12,036 bases of DNA, taken from the NCBI GenBank assembly GCA_019828545.1, contig JACVRA010000600.1, positions 1 through 12,036 on the forward strand, given 5' to 3'. Shown in pieces: positions 1 to 8,076 of the stretch. Under the pieces are notes generated by a model, which was given only the letters and a program-made list of their open reading frames with translations, ran no database searches and was not told the origin of the DNA. The position numbers and the translations under genes are program-made. How positions within the stretch are numbered: the first letter of the stretch is position 1; every line of letters starts with the position of its first letter. Source of the DNA: Paracamarosporium sp. OC-R06-R3. Lineage: Eukaryota > Ascomycota > Dothideomycetes > Pleosporales > Didymosphaeriaceae.

Positions 1-102
1 GTCAACGCGCAGGGTGGATACTACGACAACGCACTCCAGGCGGCTTCATCTGAAGGCTACAAGGCGGTTGTGGAGCTATTACGTAGTAAGGGTGCAACTT
101 GA
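1..102 (+). CDS. Ankyrin-repeat protein, C-terminal end (partial)
   Basis: Frame 1 is open from the window edge to a TGA at 100-102 and gives 33 residues. They include NAQGGYYDNALQAASSEGY, followed by a VVELLRSKGA-type ending. This is the ankyrin consensus as written in fungal proteins: a G-x-NALQAAS helix, then V-V-x-L-L-x-x-K-G-A. The chain stops a few residues into what would be the next repeat, so the protein ends on its last repeat. Ankyrin arrays of this sequence type are common at the C-terminus of fungal NACHT/NLR-like and other signalling proteins, but the N-terminal effector and nucleotide-binding parts lie outside the window. The full domain structure is therefore unknown. The gene converges on the Myb-like gene at 1192-3157. 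Confidence 0.85.
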   Translation, partial: VNAQGGYYDNALQAASSEGYKAVVELLRSKGAT

Positions 103-1191
103 CCTCTAGAATAGTACACTCTGTATATGTTTGCTAGTGTCGCACTTTTGTATGCGTGGGGTGGTTGTTTACGTTAAAACGAATGAATATAGTATATTGT
201 GTGTAATTGATTGTGTCATGTATAATAGTTAACCTGAGCCGTAGCTTATTTGCAAGAACCACAGCAAGATTACTAACGCAGCCAGCTCTCGCACGTGCTT
301 TCGACAATGCTTCGCCTGCGACAGCTAGGTATCAATATATCAGCTTACCTAACATCTAATCGTGGTACTCTATGTAACAGTATTGAAACTGATTTGTGGA
401 AAGTTTTTGCCACCACCGACAGGGGGACGACCAAGCCGCACCGGCTGGAGGATAGGTAGAGGTACATGTGGCGCAGCTTATGCTTTCGCCACTTTTCAAG
501 CCTTATGTACCGCCCCTGCAAAGCGCTATTATCTATTTAGTAAGGCGCCTTTCCAGCGGCCGTGCGCGCAGAATAACCGAAGTGCAAGGACCGGAAACCG
601 ATTTCGGTCACCACTGTAGTATGACATGAAACGCAGGGTAGCGAGAGGCCTATCACCACTACCTTTAGCAAGACGACGGTTTCTCGAACGTCGCATTCGG
701 GTCCCAGATCCAGGCTCCGAATGGCCTACTGATGATTAGCTGCACGTCAATGTTACCTATTCTATGCTGTCACAGATCTGACTATACTTTATATTCAATA
801 TGTTAATACCTATTGAGAATTGCAGAAAGACGCTAAGCCCATAACGAAGATTATATACTCCTTACCCCTCTATGCTCCTCCTTAATTGCCCTCTATTTAA
901 CAATGACCTCTGAACGTATTAGCGTGAGTTGGCGATTCCATTTCCAAATACAGCAATCGATTCGGTTGTGTCAATGGGATTATGAGTCTGCTCTGTCCAG
1001 GCAGCAGCATATCGTCCGTCGAGTCAGCATGCTTATTGAGCATGCTGCTCCTGATTCGTAGAGATGGTATTCTTTTTTTGACCTTTCTCGACACTTCGGC
1101 GCAATGGTGCAGTACCAGGACATCAACAAGACCTTGAAGTCCGTATTGCTGGGAACACTGTGAAGCCATAATAGACCATACGCAACATATC
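103..1191. other. Intergenic region between two convergent genes, no gene seen
   Basis: This is about 1.1 kb of ordinary, mildly AT-rich DNA between the ankyrin gene stop and the stop of the - strand Myb-like gene. It must hold both 3' untranslated regions and terminators. No clear AATAAA signal stands out for either gene. Two short open frames (362-619 on + and 897-1169 on -) show no recognisable domain and no splice pattern linking them to a neighbour, so I do not call them genes. The only structured element I see is the hairpin at 1025-1047. Confidence 0.6.
1025..1047. repeat. Perfect 9-bp inverted repeat (hairpin)
   Basis: CAGCATGCT and AGCATGCTG are exact reverse complements around the 5-nt loop TATTG. 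GAG at 1021-1023 can pair with CTC at 1048-1050 if one T (1024) is bulged. It lies about 145 bp past the stop codon of the - strand Myb-like gene, in its likely 3' untranslated region. A role in 3'-end formation or RNA stability is inference only. Confidence 0.6.
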
Positions 1192-3157
1192 CTATGAGCC
1201 TTTCTTGTGCAAATTGGCGTAGCGTTGTTTTACTGCGCTTTCAGACCGATCTGGGAAGCGGTTATAGATTTCCTCCCACTTCATATCCTGCTTATCCCTG
1301 TAAGAGAGCAACCGCACATCGTCTGACTTTCGCCACCGCTTGTTTGTTCGGTGGTTATGTTTTCTAGTGTCTTCCTCTTCCTCTTCGTCCTCGCTCTCTT
1401 CATCTGACTCGCGGTCTAAGCGGTTTAATTCTTGGTTGCGAGCATCCGCGTAAGACTCGTCCATCCAGTCCGTATTCGAGCTTTCGCGAATCGAGGGGGC
1501 TAAGGAAGTATCATCATGCCGGAATCCTAGCAGTATCCACGAATCTGGTGATATCTGGGTCGTGCGGATGACTCTGCCTTCTTTGCCGAGAAATTCGTAA
1601 CCTAAGACTGCTATGTCGAGGGGCCATTCTGGGTCACGATTACGAACAATCGCTACAATTAACGAGCCTTTCGGCACAGGGTAAAGCGTAAGATCGGTTA
1701 TCCGACGAGACATATTGATGCTGGATCCATGATCAACATTGCTGTCGTCTCCGTCCTTCGCTCCAGGACCGGATGTTCCTGGAGAGCAAGATTGAGAGGT
1801 TTTCGCCAAAGGCCTGCAGGGCATCTTATCGAGCCGGTCAGCTCCGTCGTCGCGGCATTCTCCATATTCACCAACTTTGCCTTCCCTATTCTCTTCGCGC
1901 CTGTCCGAATCTAGACCAATGTACTGATCGTCCTCTGTCTCATTGGAAGAAGAGGTCTGTCTTGGAGAAGGGACCGGGTCCTCAATCATTCCCCACCCAT
2001 GCGTGTCATCGTTGCCAATCTCTTCTTCAACATCGTCTTGCGATGAGACCGGGCTTCCGAAGTCGCCACCTTGGCCGCCAGGTTCATCGCTGGCTATAGA
2101 GCGGCAGTCTGGGCTATTAGGTGTCGGCAGGGGCGTTGGCTTCGGTGTGGGTACATGGTTGAGTATCGGGCCTTCTGCCTGTTGATGTGACAACCTTTGC
2201 CGCTTCACTGAACGAGAGTCCTCTGTCTCTGCTCCGGATGCAACATCTGCCGCTTGTGCTGAGGAAACGACTGTGTCAGGTAAGCTGTGTGTTCGTTTGC
2301 GTGTCCATGGCGACCCGGTCGTTACGTCGAAAAGTAGTGGGTCCTCCGCTGGCAATGGCACTTCGATACCTATTAATATTCGGCCACTCAACCAGTGCTT
2401 GGGCATTACTTACCACGGCGAATATCCTCTGTAACCTCCTCGGAAAAAACATGCATGGTGATAGCATTGAGATTGCTATATTGTCCAACAGGGTCCTGTT
2501 CGGCACCAGCAACCGCATGGTAACCGCTTCCTTGATACCCCAACGCTCCGTTGCTAGGTTTATCTTGCGTTTCTGTATGGTGCTCTTCAGGAGCATCGCT
2601 TTCTAAAATTAGAGGGAAGTCTACTGCGAATTAGTCGATTAGCCCTTCATCCTACACGCATACTTACCTAGACTGTCTCCGTCAAACGGCCCGATTAGTG
2701 CCGAATTTCTCGTCGTAACGCCTAGAGCGTGATCCGTCCCTTCCCCGACAAGTGATTGCCAGCTCGGCTCGTGGTACTCTAGCCTTTCCACGTCTGCTAC
2801 TTGCGAGTTAGTTCAATTCCATTGTCTCGTAACGAGCAGCAAGTACGTACCAGAGCCTGTCGAATGTGAGGCCCGTGTAGCTTCGTGCGGACTAGGTAAC
2901 GATGCATTCCAATTTATCATCGTCAACTCGTCTTCAACATGGGAACGCTCTCCATTATCTTCGAAGTCGAGTGCTGAATGGGTATGCTCTGCCGTCTTGG
3001 ATGTAGCCGGCGATTCAGCGCCCGCCATTGGATTCGCCTCTAACCTGGGCTTGGACTTGGGCTTGGGCTTAGACTTGGACTTGGACGCTCCGGGAACGTA
3101 TGGAAGTATCTTTAAAGGCAACGAAGGGGGAACCAAAGGAGTGCTGTAAGAGGACAT
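1192..3157 (-). CDS. Spliced gene for a Myb/SANT-like domain nuclear protein, four exons
   Basis: Exons are 3157-2851, 2796-2668, 2623-2414 and 2369-1192. Together they form 1824 nt, or 607 residues, with matching phase at all three joins. Residues 25-38 are a Lys/Ser/Pro repeat. Residues 289-303 are proline-rich. Residues 439-499 are a compact, probably beta-rich segment (starting near ITDLTLYPVPKG, ending near SWILLGFR) that I cannot name. Residues 536-549 are an acidic run, followed by a basic stretch at 550-563. Residues 560-604 fit a Myb/SANT helix-turn-helix, with W561, W580 and Y599 each 19 apart and FPDRS before helix 3. A DNA- or chromatin-binding role in the nucleus is inferred from this fold. 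Basic clusters near 237-246 and 270-275 could be nuclear signals. ATG 3157 has A at -3 and a TATA box 76 nt upstream. An in-frame ATG at 3304 lies upstream of that TATA box and has a poor context. Confidence 0.8.
2370..2413 (-). other. Intron 3 of the Myb-like gene (44 nt, acceptor uncertain)
   Basis: The donor GTAAGT at 2413-2408 is canonical, and exon 3 ends with one base that needs GT from exon 4. The acceptor ATAG ending at 2370 satisfies this, but no good CTAAY branch precedes it. AGs ending at 2361 and 2349 also keep the frame. A start at the in-intron ATG (2406) would instead drop exons 1-3, which is unlikely because those exons are open and phase-matched. Confidence 0.65.
2624..2667 (-). 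other. Intron 2 of the Myb-like gene (44 nt)
   Basis: Donor GTAAGT at 2667-2662, CTAAT branch sites just upstream of the acceptor, and acceptor GCAG ending at 2624. The donor leaves one base (G) and exon 3 supplies TA, so the frame is kept. A second AG (TTTTAG ending at 2603) would also keep the frame and drop seven residues. Confidence 0.8.
2797..2850 (-). other. Intron 1 of the Myb-like gene (54 nt)
   Basis: Donor GTACGT at 2850-2845, a perfect CTAAC branch site at 2811-2807, and acceptor TAG ending at 2797. The next three bases are CAG, so a second acceptor lies at 2794. Either choice keeps the frame (a residue pair Ala-Asp, or Asp alone). Confidence 0.8.
3047..3086 (-). repeat. Coding hexamer repeat (Lys-Ser / Lys-Pro)
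   Basis: About seven copies of a six-base unit alternating CCCAAG and TCCAAG on the - strand encode residues 25-38 of the Myb-like protein. The unit length is a multiple of three, so copy-number change would alter the length of this basic linker without breaking the frame. Confidence 0.75.
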
Positions 3158-3232
3158 GCTGGCGTAGCAAGTTGGCGACTTCTCTAGGTAATGATGACTC
3201 TTGTGCATCACCTTCTGCGAACGGACTGCTGC

Positions 3233-3238
3233 TTTATA
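3233..3238 (-). promoter_or_regulatory. TATA box of the Myb-like gene
   Basis: TATAAA on the - strand, within CATATAAAGC, starts 81 nt before the A of ATG 3157. That is a usual fungal spacing for a short 5' leader, and it favours 3157 over the upstream in-frame ATGs at 3208 and 3304. No experimental transcription start is implied. Confidence 0.55.
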
Positions 3239-3242
3239 TGTC

Positions 3243-3263
3243 GCCGCCGCCGCCGCCGCCGCC
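3243..3263. repeat. (GCC)7 trinucleotide microsatellite
   Basis: Seven exact GCC units lie directly upstream (in gene orientation) of the TATA box at 3238-3233. The run is flanked by TGTC and GACA, which are inverted copies of each other. In the frame of the upstream ATG at 3304 it would encode poly-Ala, but it is more likely promoter DNA. Confidence 0.85.
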
Positions 3264-4256
3264 GACACCTCCCTGAGCAGGTCGAGGATGCATAAATGCC
3301 GCATCTATTCGCGGAAATGGCGGCGTGGACGGAGCGGCTAGTGAATCCGCGCCATGCAAGAAGGACGAACGAAGTTGAACCCTAATCACCCTCTTCGTCG
3401 GACGGGTCCCGTGCTGGACGATGCATGATCGACCTGCGGGGGTTCTGTTTCCTTGCTAGTTACATCAAGGCGTTGCGCCGCATATCCTGTGCATGGCAGA
3501 ACATCCAGCTAGTACTATAGCGCTGACGAGGGAGGGCGGTACCAGATGAAAGTACTATGCGGGTGAGCGGCCGCGTCACCGTCGGGGAACTGGAGCTAGG
3601 GAGGAGAGCGAGGTAGCGAGGTAACGGGAGAGAGGATTGGTCCTGGGTACTGGACCGAGGGACAGGTCGTAGTATTGGCATGCTGGAGCTGAGACGATGG
3701 CGTGAAGGCTACGCATTCATTCGCTCCAAAGGGAAATAGATAAGGGCGCAGTAAATGCCACTGACGAGTCCGGAGCGGGGCAGTGATCCATGGAAGCTTA
3801 CAATACTGTAATAGCTCTGCAGCGGGTAGCGAGCTCTGCGCTTCAACCACACCGGCTTGACTCGAATCGGGCGAGAGGGATCAGCTTCAGCAGCTGCAAG
3901 CGCCTAGAAGCTCCTGAATCCTGGGCAGGCGGAATCGGCGGCTGAGTAGGGTTGCATTACAACGTTACTTGTAGAGTTGAGAGACTAACAGAGGCGGTGC
4001 ATTCGGAGACCATGCGGACGAGGTTAGTGCCTGATGCAAATGGCCGGCCGCGTCCTGGTCGAGGGATCCAACCCGAGCGCGCTGCAGGATAACAGAGCGG
4101 ATTGGCGGAGCGTCCTCAACTGAAAGGAACAGGGTGCTATAGGTGGAGCCATCCGACCTGAGACAGCATGACGGCCGTGCTATTTGCTTTCTACTAAGTC
4201 ATACGTGCGCGTCAGTGCATTGCAGGAGCACCCGTGTCTCGGCGATTTGACCCAAC

Positions 4257-4271
4257 GGGGGAGGGGAGGGG
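4257..4271 (+). repeat. G-run tract (three runs of four or more G)
   Basis: GGGGG, GGGG and GGGG are separated by single A residues. This is one run short of a standard four-run quadruplex motif. It lies 111 bp from the four-run motif at 4382-4407. Confidence 0.7.
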
Positions 4272-4381
4272 AGATTCTGAGACTCAGCAGCCGCTGGAGG
4301 AGGTGCTGGGCTGTACCGTAGAAATTGGAAGGAGGAGGGGGCCGGATTCTTCCCTCGATCGTAGCGGGTGCGGAAGAGGTC

Positions 4382-4407
4382 GGGATGGGGACGAGGGGGG
4401 GAAGGGG
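4382..4407 (+). other. Potential G-quadruplex motif
   Basis: Four G-runs of 3, 4, 7 and 4 bases are separated by loops of 2, 4 and 2 bases (AT, ACGA, AA). This satisfies the usual G3+N1-7 pattern on the + strand. It lies about 1.2 kb upstream of the Myb-like gene start. Folding and function are not shown by sequence alone. Confidence 0.65.
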
Positions 4408-4480
4408 CCTCTCGCTCATAGACCCGTTGCGGGCAGGTGTCTAGAAGAAATTTGTGCGGCAACGGGCTTTAGTGCGTTCT

Positions 4481-4498
4481 GAAGCTGAAGCTGAAGCT
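4481..4498 (+). repeat. (GAAGCT)3 hexamer repeat
   Basis: Three exact tandem GAAGCT units, followed by GG and a further TAGCTGG. Non-coding and of no evident function. Confidence 0.85.
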
Positions 4499-4556
4499 GG
4501 TAGCTGGACGGAATGGGACATAGGCTTAAGAGATTGGGCACTGTCTATCTGCAGTG

Positions 4557-4574
4557 TAGGGTAGGGTAGGGTAG
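4557..4574 (+). repeat. (TAGGG)3 pentamer repeat
   Basis: Three exact TAGGG units and a trailing TAG. The unit resembles the fungal telomere repeat TTAGGG but lacks one T in every copy, so it is not a telomeric tract. It lies about 280 bp from the border of the AT-rich block. Confidence 0.85.
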
Positions 4575-4734
4575 TTCTGGCTCTTGTGACGCAGGCAACT
4601 AGATTTGAGGAAAATGCCTCATAGAGGCCGGGGTTAGACGGGTCAGTTAGGCTGAAAGGTTGGCCGGTGCGTGGCGGATGAAGGGGTAGGAGTAGAGTGT
4701 AAAGGGAGGAAAATGACAGCGAGAGGGAGGGCAG

Positions 4735-4741
4735 TTTTATA
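4735..4741 (-). promoter_or_regulatory. TATA-like box on the - strand, gene unknown
   Basis: TATAAAA occurs on the - strand, followed by a long pyrimidine-rich stretch. This resembles a fungal promoter pointing away from the AT-rich block, but no convincing coding region follows before the Myb-like gene. It could be a distal start of that gene, a non-coding transcript, or chance. Confidence 0.25.
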
Positions 4742-6437
4742 AGGTAACGTTGAGGTTGGTTGCCCGTTTAGGCGTAGCGCAGAATTGCGCAAGAGACCCG
4801 GATTGCCTAAATAGGATGCATCTATTTCCTAATGTAGGGTTGCCGTCTGAATATATACTAAAAATTAAAGCGTAAGTATATAAAAAACTTAAAGTAGTAT
4901 AAAAGTACTAAAGAAGTATTATAAATAAAAAAAGATAACCTCTTAAACTTAAAATAGAAGATAAGGTATAGGTATTAAACTAATATATAAAATTTATAAA
5001 ATTAAATAAAAAGCTTAATTAAAAATTCTTAAAACTAAGTATAATTAAAAAATATATTAGTTTACTATTAATAGCTTATAAAGTAGACCTACTTAAGTTA
5101 GGTAAAATATATCTAATATTTTATTCTTTTTTATTAAAGTTATATAAACCTTATAAGTTCTCTTTATACTTATAAAAGTCTATTACTAATAGCCTACGTT
5201 AATTAAGTAATAATATATATAAAATAAACTTTATAGTTAATAGGTAATAAAAAAACTCTATAAAATAAGAATACCTTATTAAATAAACTAGCTATAACGT
5301 TAATAAAAATTTATAAGAAATAAAGGTATTTATTAATAGTAATACTTTAAAAAAGTATTAAAAAAAATTAAAGATATTTTTTAAAAGATTAACTATTAAA
5401 ATTTCTATATAAAAGCGTAGAGGCTATAAATAACTTTTAAAAAAAAAAGATAAATTTTAATATTTAAAATTAACTACTAAGGATTACTAGGGCTTACTAA
5501 AACCTATTAAACTATAATAGACTTAAGAACTTAATATTTAAGTTTTTTAAAATCTATTAAAACTTATTAAATATAACTATTTACTTTTTTATTTTATATT
5601 TCTTTACGTATTTTCTATAGGGAGTTTAATAAAGATTAGTTTTAAAAAGTAGAATATTTTAGTAAAGAATAAACTAGTAAAATTTCTTAAGTTAAAATTT
5701 AAAATTAATTACTAAAAAAGAAAAAAATATTTATAAAATAAAGTTTATTTAGTAAAGAGTTTATATAAAGTAGTACCTATTTAGTTTTATTAAAGTTAAA
5801 TAGTGCCTAATAGCCTCTATTAAAAGCTAATAGCTAAAAGAAATATTTAAAATACTTAATAAAAATAAAATATTACTTAAAGATATTATAATTAATTTTA
5901 AAAATTATAAAATGCTAGAAAATCTTCCTCTATAATTAAATCCTATTAAAAATATAATTAATAGAGTCTATTAGTACTTATTAATACTAAATAGTATTAA
6001 AGGGCCTTTAAAGGTACTTAAAAAATACTTATTTATTATATCTTATTAAGAGTATCCTAGGTAGTTTTTTAACTTTTATAGTTATAAGTTTACTTCTTTA
6101 GAATTTATATAAAGAGTATAATATATTATATATTATAATAAACTTTAGTATACTAATTTAACTCTTTTAAAAGTTAGTTAATAATTATTTTATAAGTATT
6201 ACCTTTTTTATTCTTCTAGAGTTTTACTATAAGATTCTTAGTAGGTATAGTTATTAAAGCGTTATAAAGCTTATTCTTTTAACCTTAAATATAAAGCTCT
6301 TTTTAAGTATAAATAAACTAAATTAAAGTATTAATAAGGATTATAATAGGGCTAAACTTAATATAGCTCTTCTTTTTAAAATTAATTAGCTTATTTTAGT
6401 ATTTAAAATTAGATATTTATACTAGTTAGTATCTATT

Positions 6438-6473
6438 AGGCCTTAATTAGCCTTTATAGGCTAATTTAGGCCT
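6438..6473. repeat. 16-bp inverted repeat with 4-nt loop
   Basis: The left arm (6438-6453, AGGCCTTAATTAGCCT) and the right arm (6458-6473) are reverse complements except for one A/T difference, around the loop TTAT. Each arm begins and ends with a GGC/GCC-type core, which is unusual in this AT-rich DNA. Confidence 0.75.
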
Positions 6474-7881
6474 TCTTACCTTTTAAGGTAATATATTTAT
6501 ACCTAGAGTAGTATATTAGTTTTAAATTATTTTTATATATTATTATATATTATTACTATACTTATAGGAGTGCTCTACTATATTAGATTAAATATAATAA
6601 GTATAAAAGTTTAGTTAACTACTATATAATTAATAATACTTATTATAGTTATTTTTATAAATAGCTTAATAGGCCTTCTCCTTAAGAATACCTACTAAGT
6701 TAATAAAAAGCTTATTAGTATATAAAATAATATTTAATATCTCTTAATAGAATTAATTAGTCTTTAAATTACTTAAAAAGGTTTAAGTATAATTAGTTTA
6801 ACTTTTATATATCTTATACTTTACTATAGTCTTATTTTTTAAGGTAGACTTAAAAATAAAAGTTATAATATTATAGATAGTACTACTAATATCTTAAAGG
6901 TATTAAATATCTTTTAGAGAAAATTAAAGTATATTAAAACTTAATAAAGTTTAATAGTATTAAATAAAGTTAAATAACTATCTTTAAATATATAATTTTT
7001 ATAAGAGAATACTTACTATATAGTAGACCTTTTTAATTACTTAATATTAATAATATTATAAGTAGATCTTATTACCTACCTTATTAAAAACTTAAAAAGA
7101 GATTTAGTTAGTACCTTTAGCTAAAAACTTATAGTAGTTAACCTTTAACTTACTCTTAAATATAGTTAAGATATATTTAATATAATATAAGTTAAAAGTA
7201 ACTAACTTATTATTTATATAATATATATTATACTAGACAAGAGTTAACATTACTAATTAAAAATTAATAGGGACTAATAAAGCTAAATAGAGCTAATAAT
7301 AGACTAATAAAAAAAAGTTATTATTATTTATAACTATTAGTATTAGTTAAGTCTCTATAGGCCTATATAGCTCTAAGGATACTTATATTAATAAAAGTAA
7401 ATATACAATAGTTAAAATAAAAAGTTAATAGTATAAAAGTTTAAAAAAGTAAAGTCTTTATATTAAAAAGTTAATATATACTAATATATAATAGTTAATT
7501 AATTATACTACTTACTAAGTTACTTAATTAAAGAGACTTAAAGAAAATAAAAAGGTTAAGTATAAAATACTTAAAATATAAGCTAAGGTTTATATATACT
7601 AATATTAGATTTATATATACTAGTATTAAGTAGTATTAGTTATATATTAAACTAGCCTAATATATAACTAACCTTAGGTAAGAGGTATTAATATAGGTTA
7701 AATAAGAGTTATATTTAGTTTAGCTAGGCCTAATTTAGACTTATTAAAACCTAATATTCTTAAGTACTTAATATTATAGTAGGATATATATACCTAAGTA
7801 GCCTTAAGGTAAGTCTATTTATTAAAGGAAAATAATATTATATAGGTAGATAAAGAGTACCTATTTTTACTCTATATAAAA

Positions 7882-7906
7882 TATTAGGGCCTATTAGGCC
7901 CTAATA
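7882..7906. repeat. Perfect 10-bp inverted repeat with 5-nt loop
   Basis: TATTAGGGCC and GGCCCTAATA are exact reverse complements around TATTA. The hairpin lies about 170 bp outside the left end of the pogo element, so it is not part of that element's terminal repeat. Confidence 0.75.
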
Positions 7907-8043
7907 GGATACATTAGGTAATAAGGGGTTATATTATATTAAAGCTAGTAAAAATAGTTAGCTAGTAATTTATCTATTCTATAATCTATTATTAATTTTT
8001 TTAAGTTAAGTCTATATTACTACTATTTATAATGTAATAATAA

Positions 8044-8076
8044 TAAAAAACTATATTTAAAACTTAATATAAATTA
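8044..8076 (+). pseudogene. Gypsy reverse transcriptase, 5' fragment (RIP-mutated)
   Basis: Reading in frame from 8044, the codons are TAA AAA ACT ATA TTT AAA, then ACT TAA TAT AAA TTA. This matches the gypsy reverse transcriptase stretch WKTAFRTRYG, with TGG seen as TAA, CGA as TAA and GGA as AAA. It leads straight into the next motif (LYKY, then MPFG) after the pogo insertion. Further left, an AAG TTA at 8003 could be the start of the first catalytic motif (KLDL), but it is one base out of frame and poorly conserved, so I do not extend the call. Alone this is short evidence. It is convincing because it joins exactly to the 3' part. Confidence 0.75.
8075..8076. repeat. TA target-site duplication, left copy
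   Basis: TA immediately left of the 5' terminal repeat, matched by TA at 9930-9931. In DNA this TA-rich the dinucleotide alone is weak. Its weight comes from the gypsy frame being restored when the element and one TA are removed. Confidence 0.75.

Larger units (their letters stand above)
3264..4849. other. Upstream non-coding region, G+A-rich on the + strand
   Basis: No gene is supported in these 1.6 kb. The + strand is rich in purines, with GAGAGCGAGG-type and GGGGAGGGG-type runs, so the - strand is pyrimidine-rich, as is common in fungal promoters and 5' leaders. CCAAT pentamers occur on the - strand at about 3640, 4103, 4327 and 4535. Short open frames on both strands (3460-3681, 3596-3850, 4180-4482) are Pro-, Ser- and Arg-rich or Gly-rich. 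That is what such skewed DNA yields by chance, and they have no recognisable domain. The region probably carries the distal promoter of the Myb-like gene and ends at the AT-rich border. Confidence 0.55.
4850..7990. other. Unidentified RIP-mutated repeat DNA
   Basis: These 3.1 kb share the extreme TpA-rich composition of the rest of the block, so they were almost certainly repeated sequence. I read both strands through the stop codons looking for reverse transcriptase, integrase, transposase and gag motifs and found none I would defend. The gypsy element continuing from 8044 may extend leftward into this region (its gag and protease would be expected here), but I could not follow it. Two hairpins, at 6438-6473 and 7882-7906, are its only clear structures. 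Confidence 0.6.

Noticed and set aside
362..619. 85-codon open frame on the + strand
   Set aside because: No recognisable domain, biased composition, no partner exon with consistent splice sites. Most likely a chance frame.
897..1169. 90-codon open frame on the - strand downstream of the Myb-like gene
   Set aside because: It lies past the stop codon of that gene, has no domain, and contains the hairpin at 1025-1047. Probably 3' untranslated DNA.
2276..2596. 106-codon open frame on the - strand starting at 2596
   Set aside because: It overlaps exons 3 and 4 in another frame and reads through a canonical GTAAGT donor. The spliced frame fits better at both ends.
1729..2606. Several + strand open frames opposite the Myb-like gene
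   Set aside because: They are antisense shadows of the - strand exons, which have phase-matched introns and a recognisable Myb/SANT-like domain.
3158..3304. Upstream in-frame ATGs (3304, 3208) extending the Myb-like protein by up to 49 residues with a poly-Ala run
   Set aside because: A TATA box lies at 3238-3233, the 3304 ATG has a poor context, and the extension looks like repeat DNA. ATG 3157 is preferred but not proven.
3460..4482. Pro/Ser/Arg-rich or Gly-rich open frames on both strands
   Set aside because: Skewed purine/pyrimidine DNA keeps frames open by chance. No domain or splice logic was seen.
4557..4574. Possible telomere repeat
   Set aside because: The unit is TAGGG, not TTAGGG, with only three copies, and normal genes lie on the same side.
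5461..5900. Minus-strand frames that look protein-like once stops are masked
   Set aside because: AT-rich codons give Lys/Leu/Ile/Asn-rich text in several frames at once. I could not match any to a transposase, reverse transcriptase or gag motif.
7991..8043. Possible KLDL motif of the gypsy reverse transcriptase
   Set aside because: AAG TTA AGT CTA at 8003 fits only loosely, its Asp codon reads AGT, and it is one base out of frame with 8044. Left out of the pseudogene limits.
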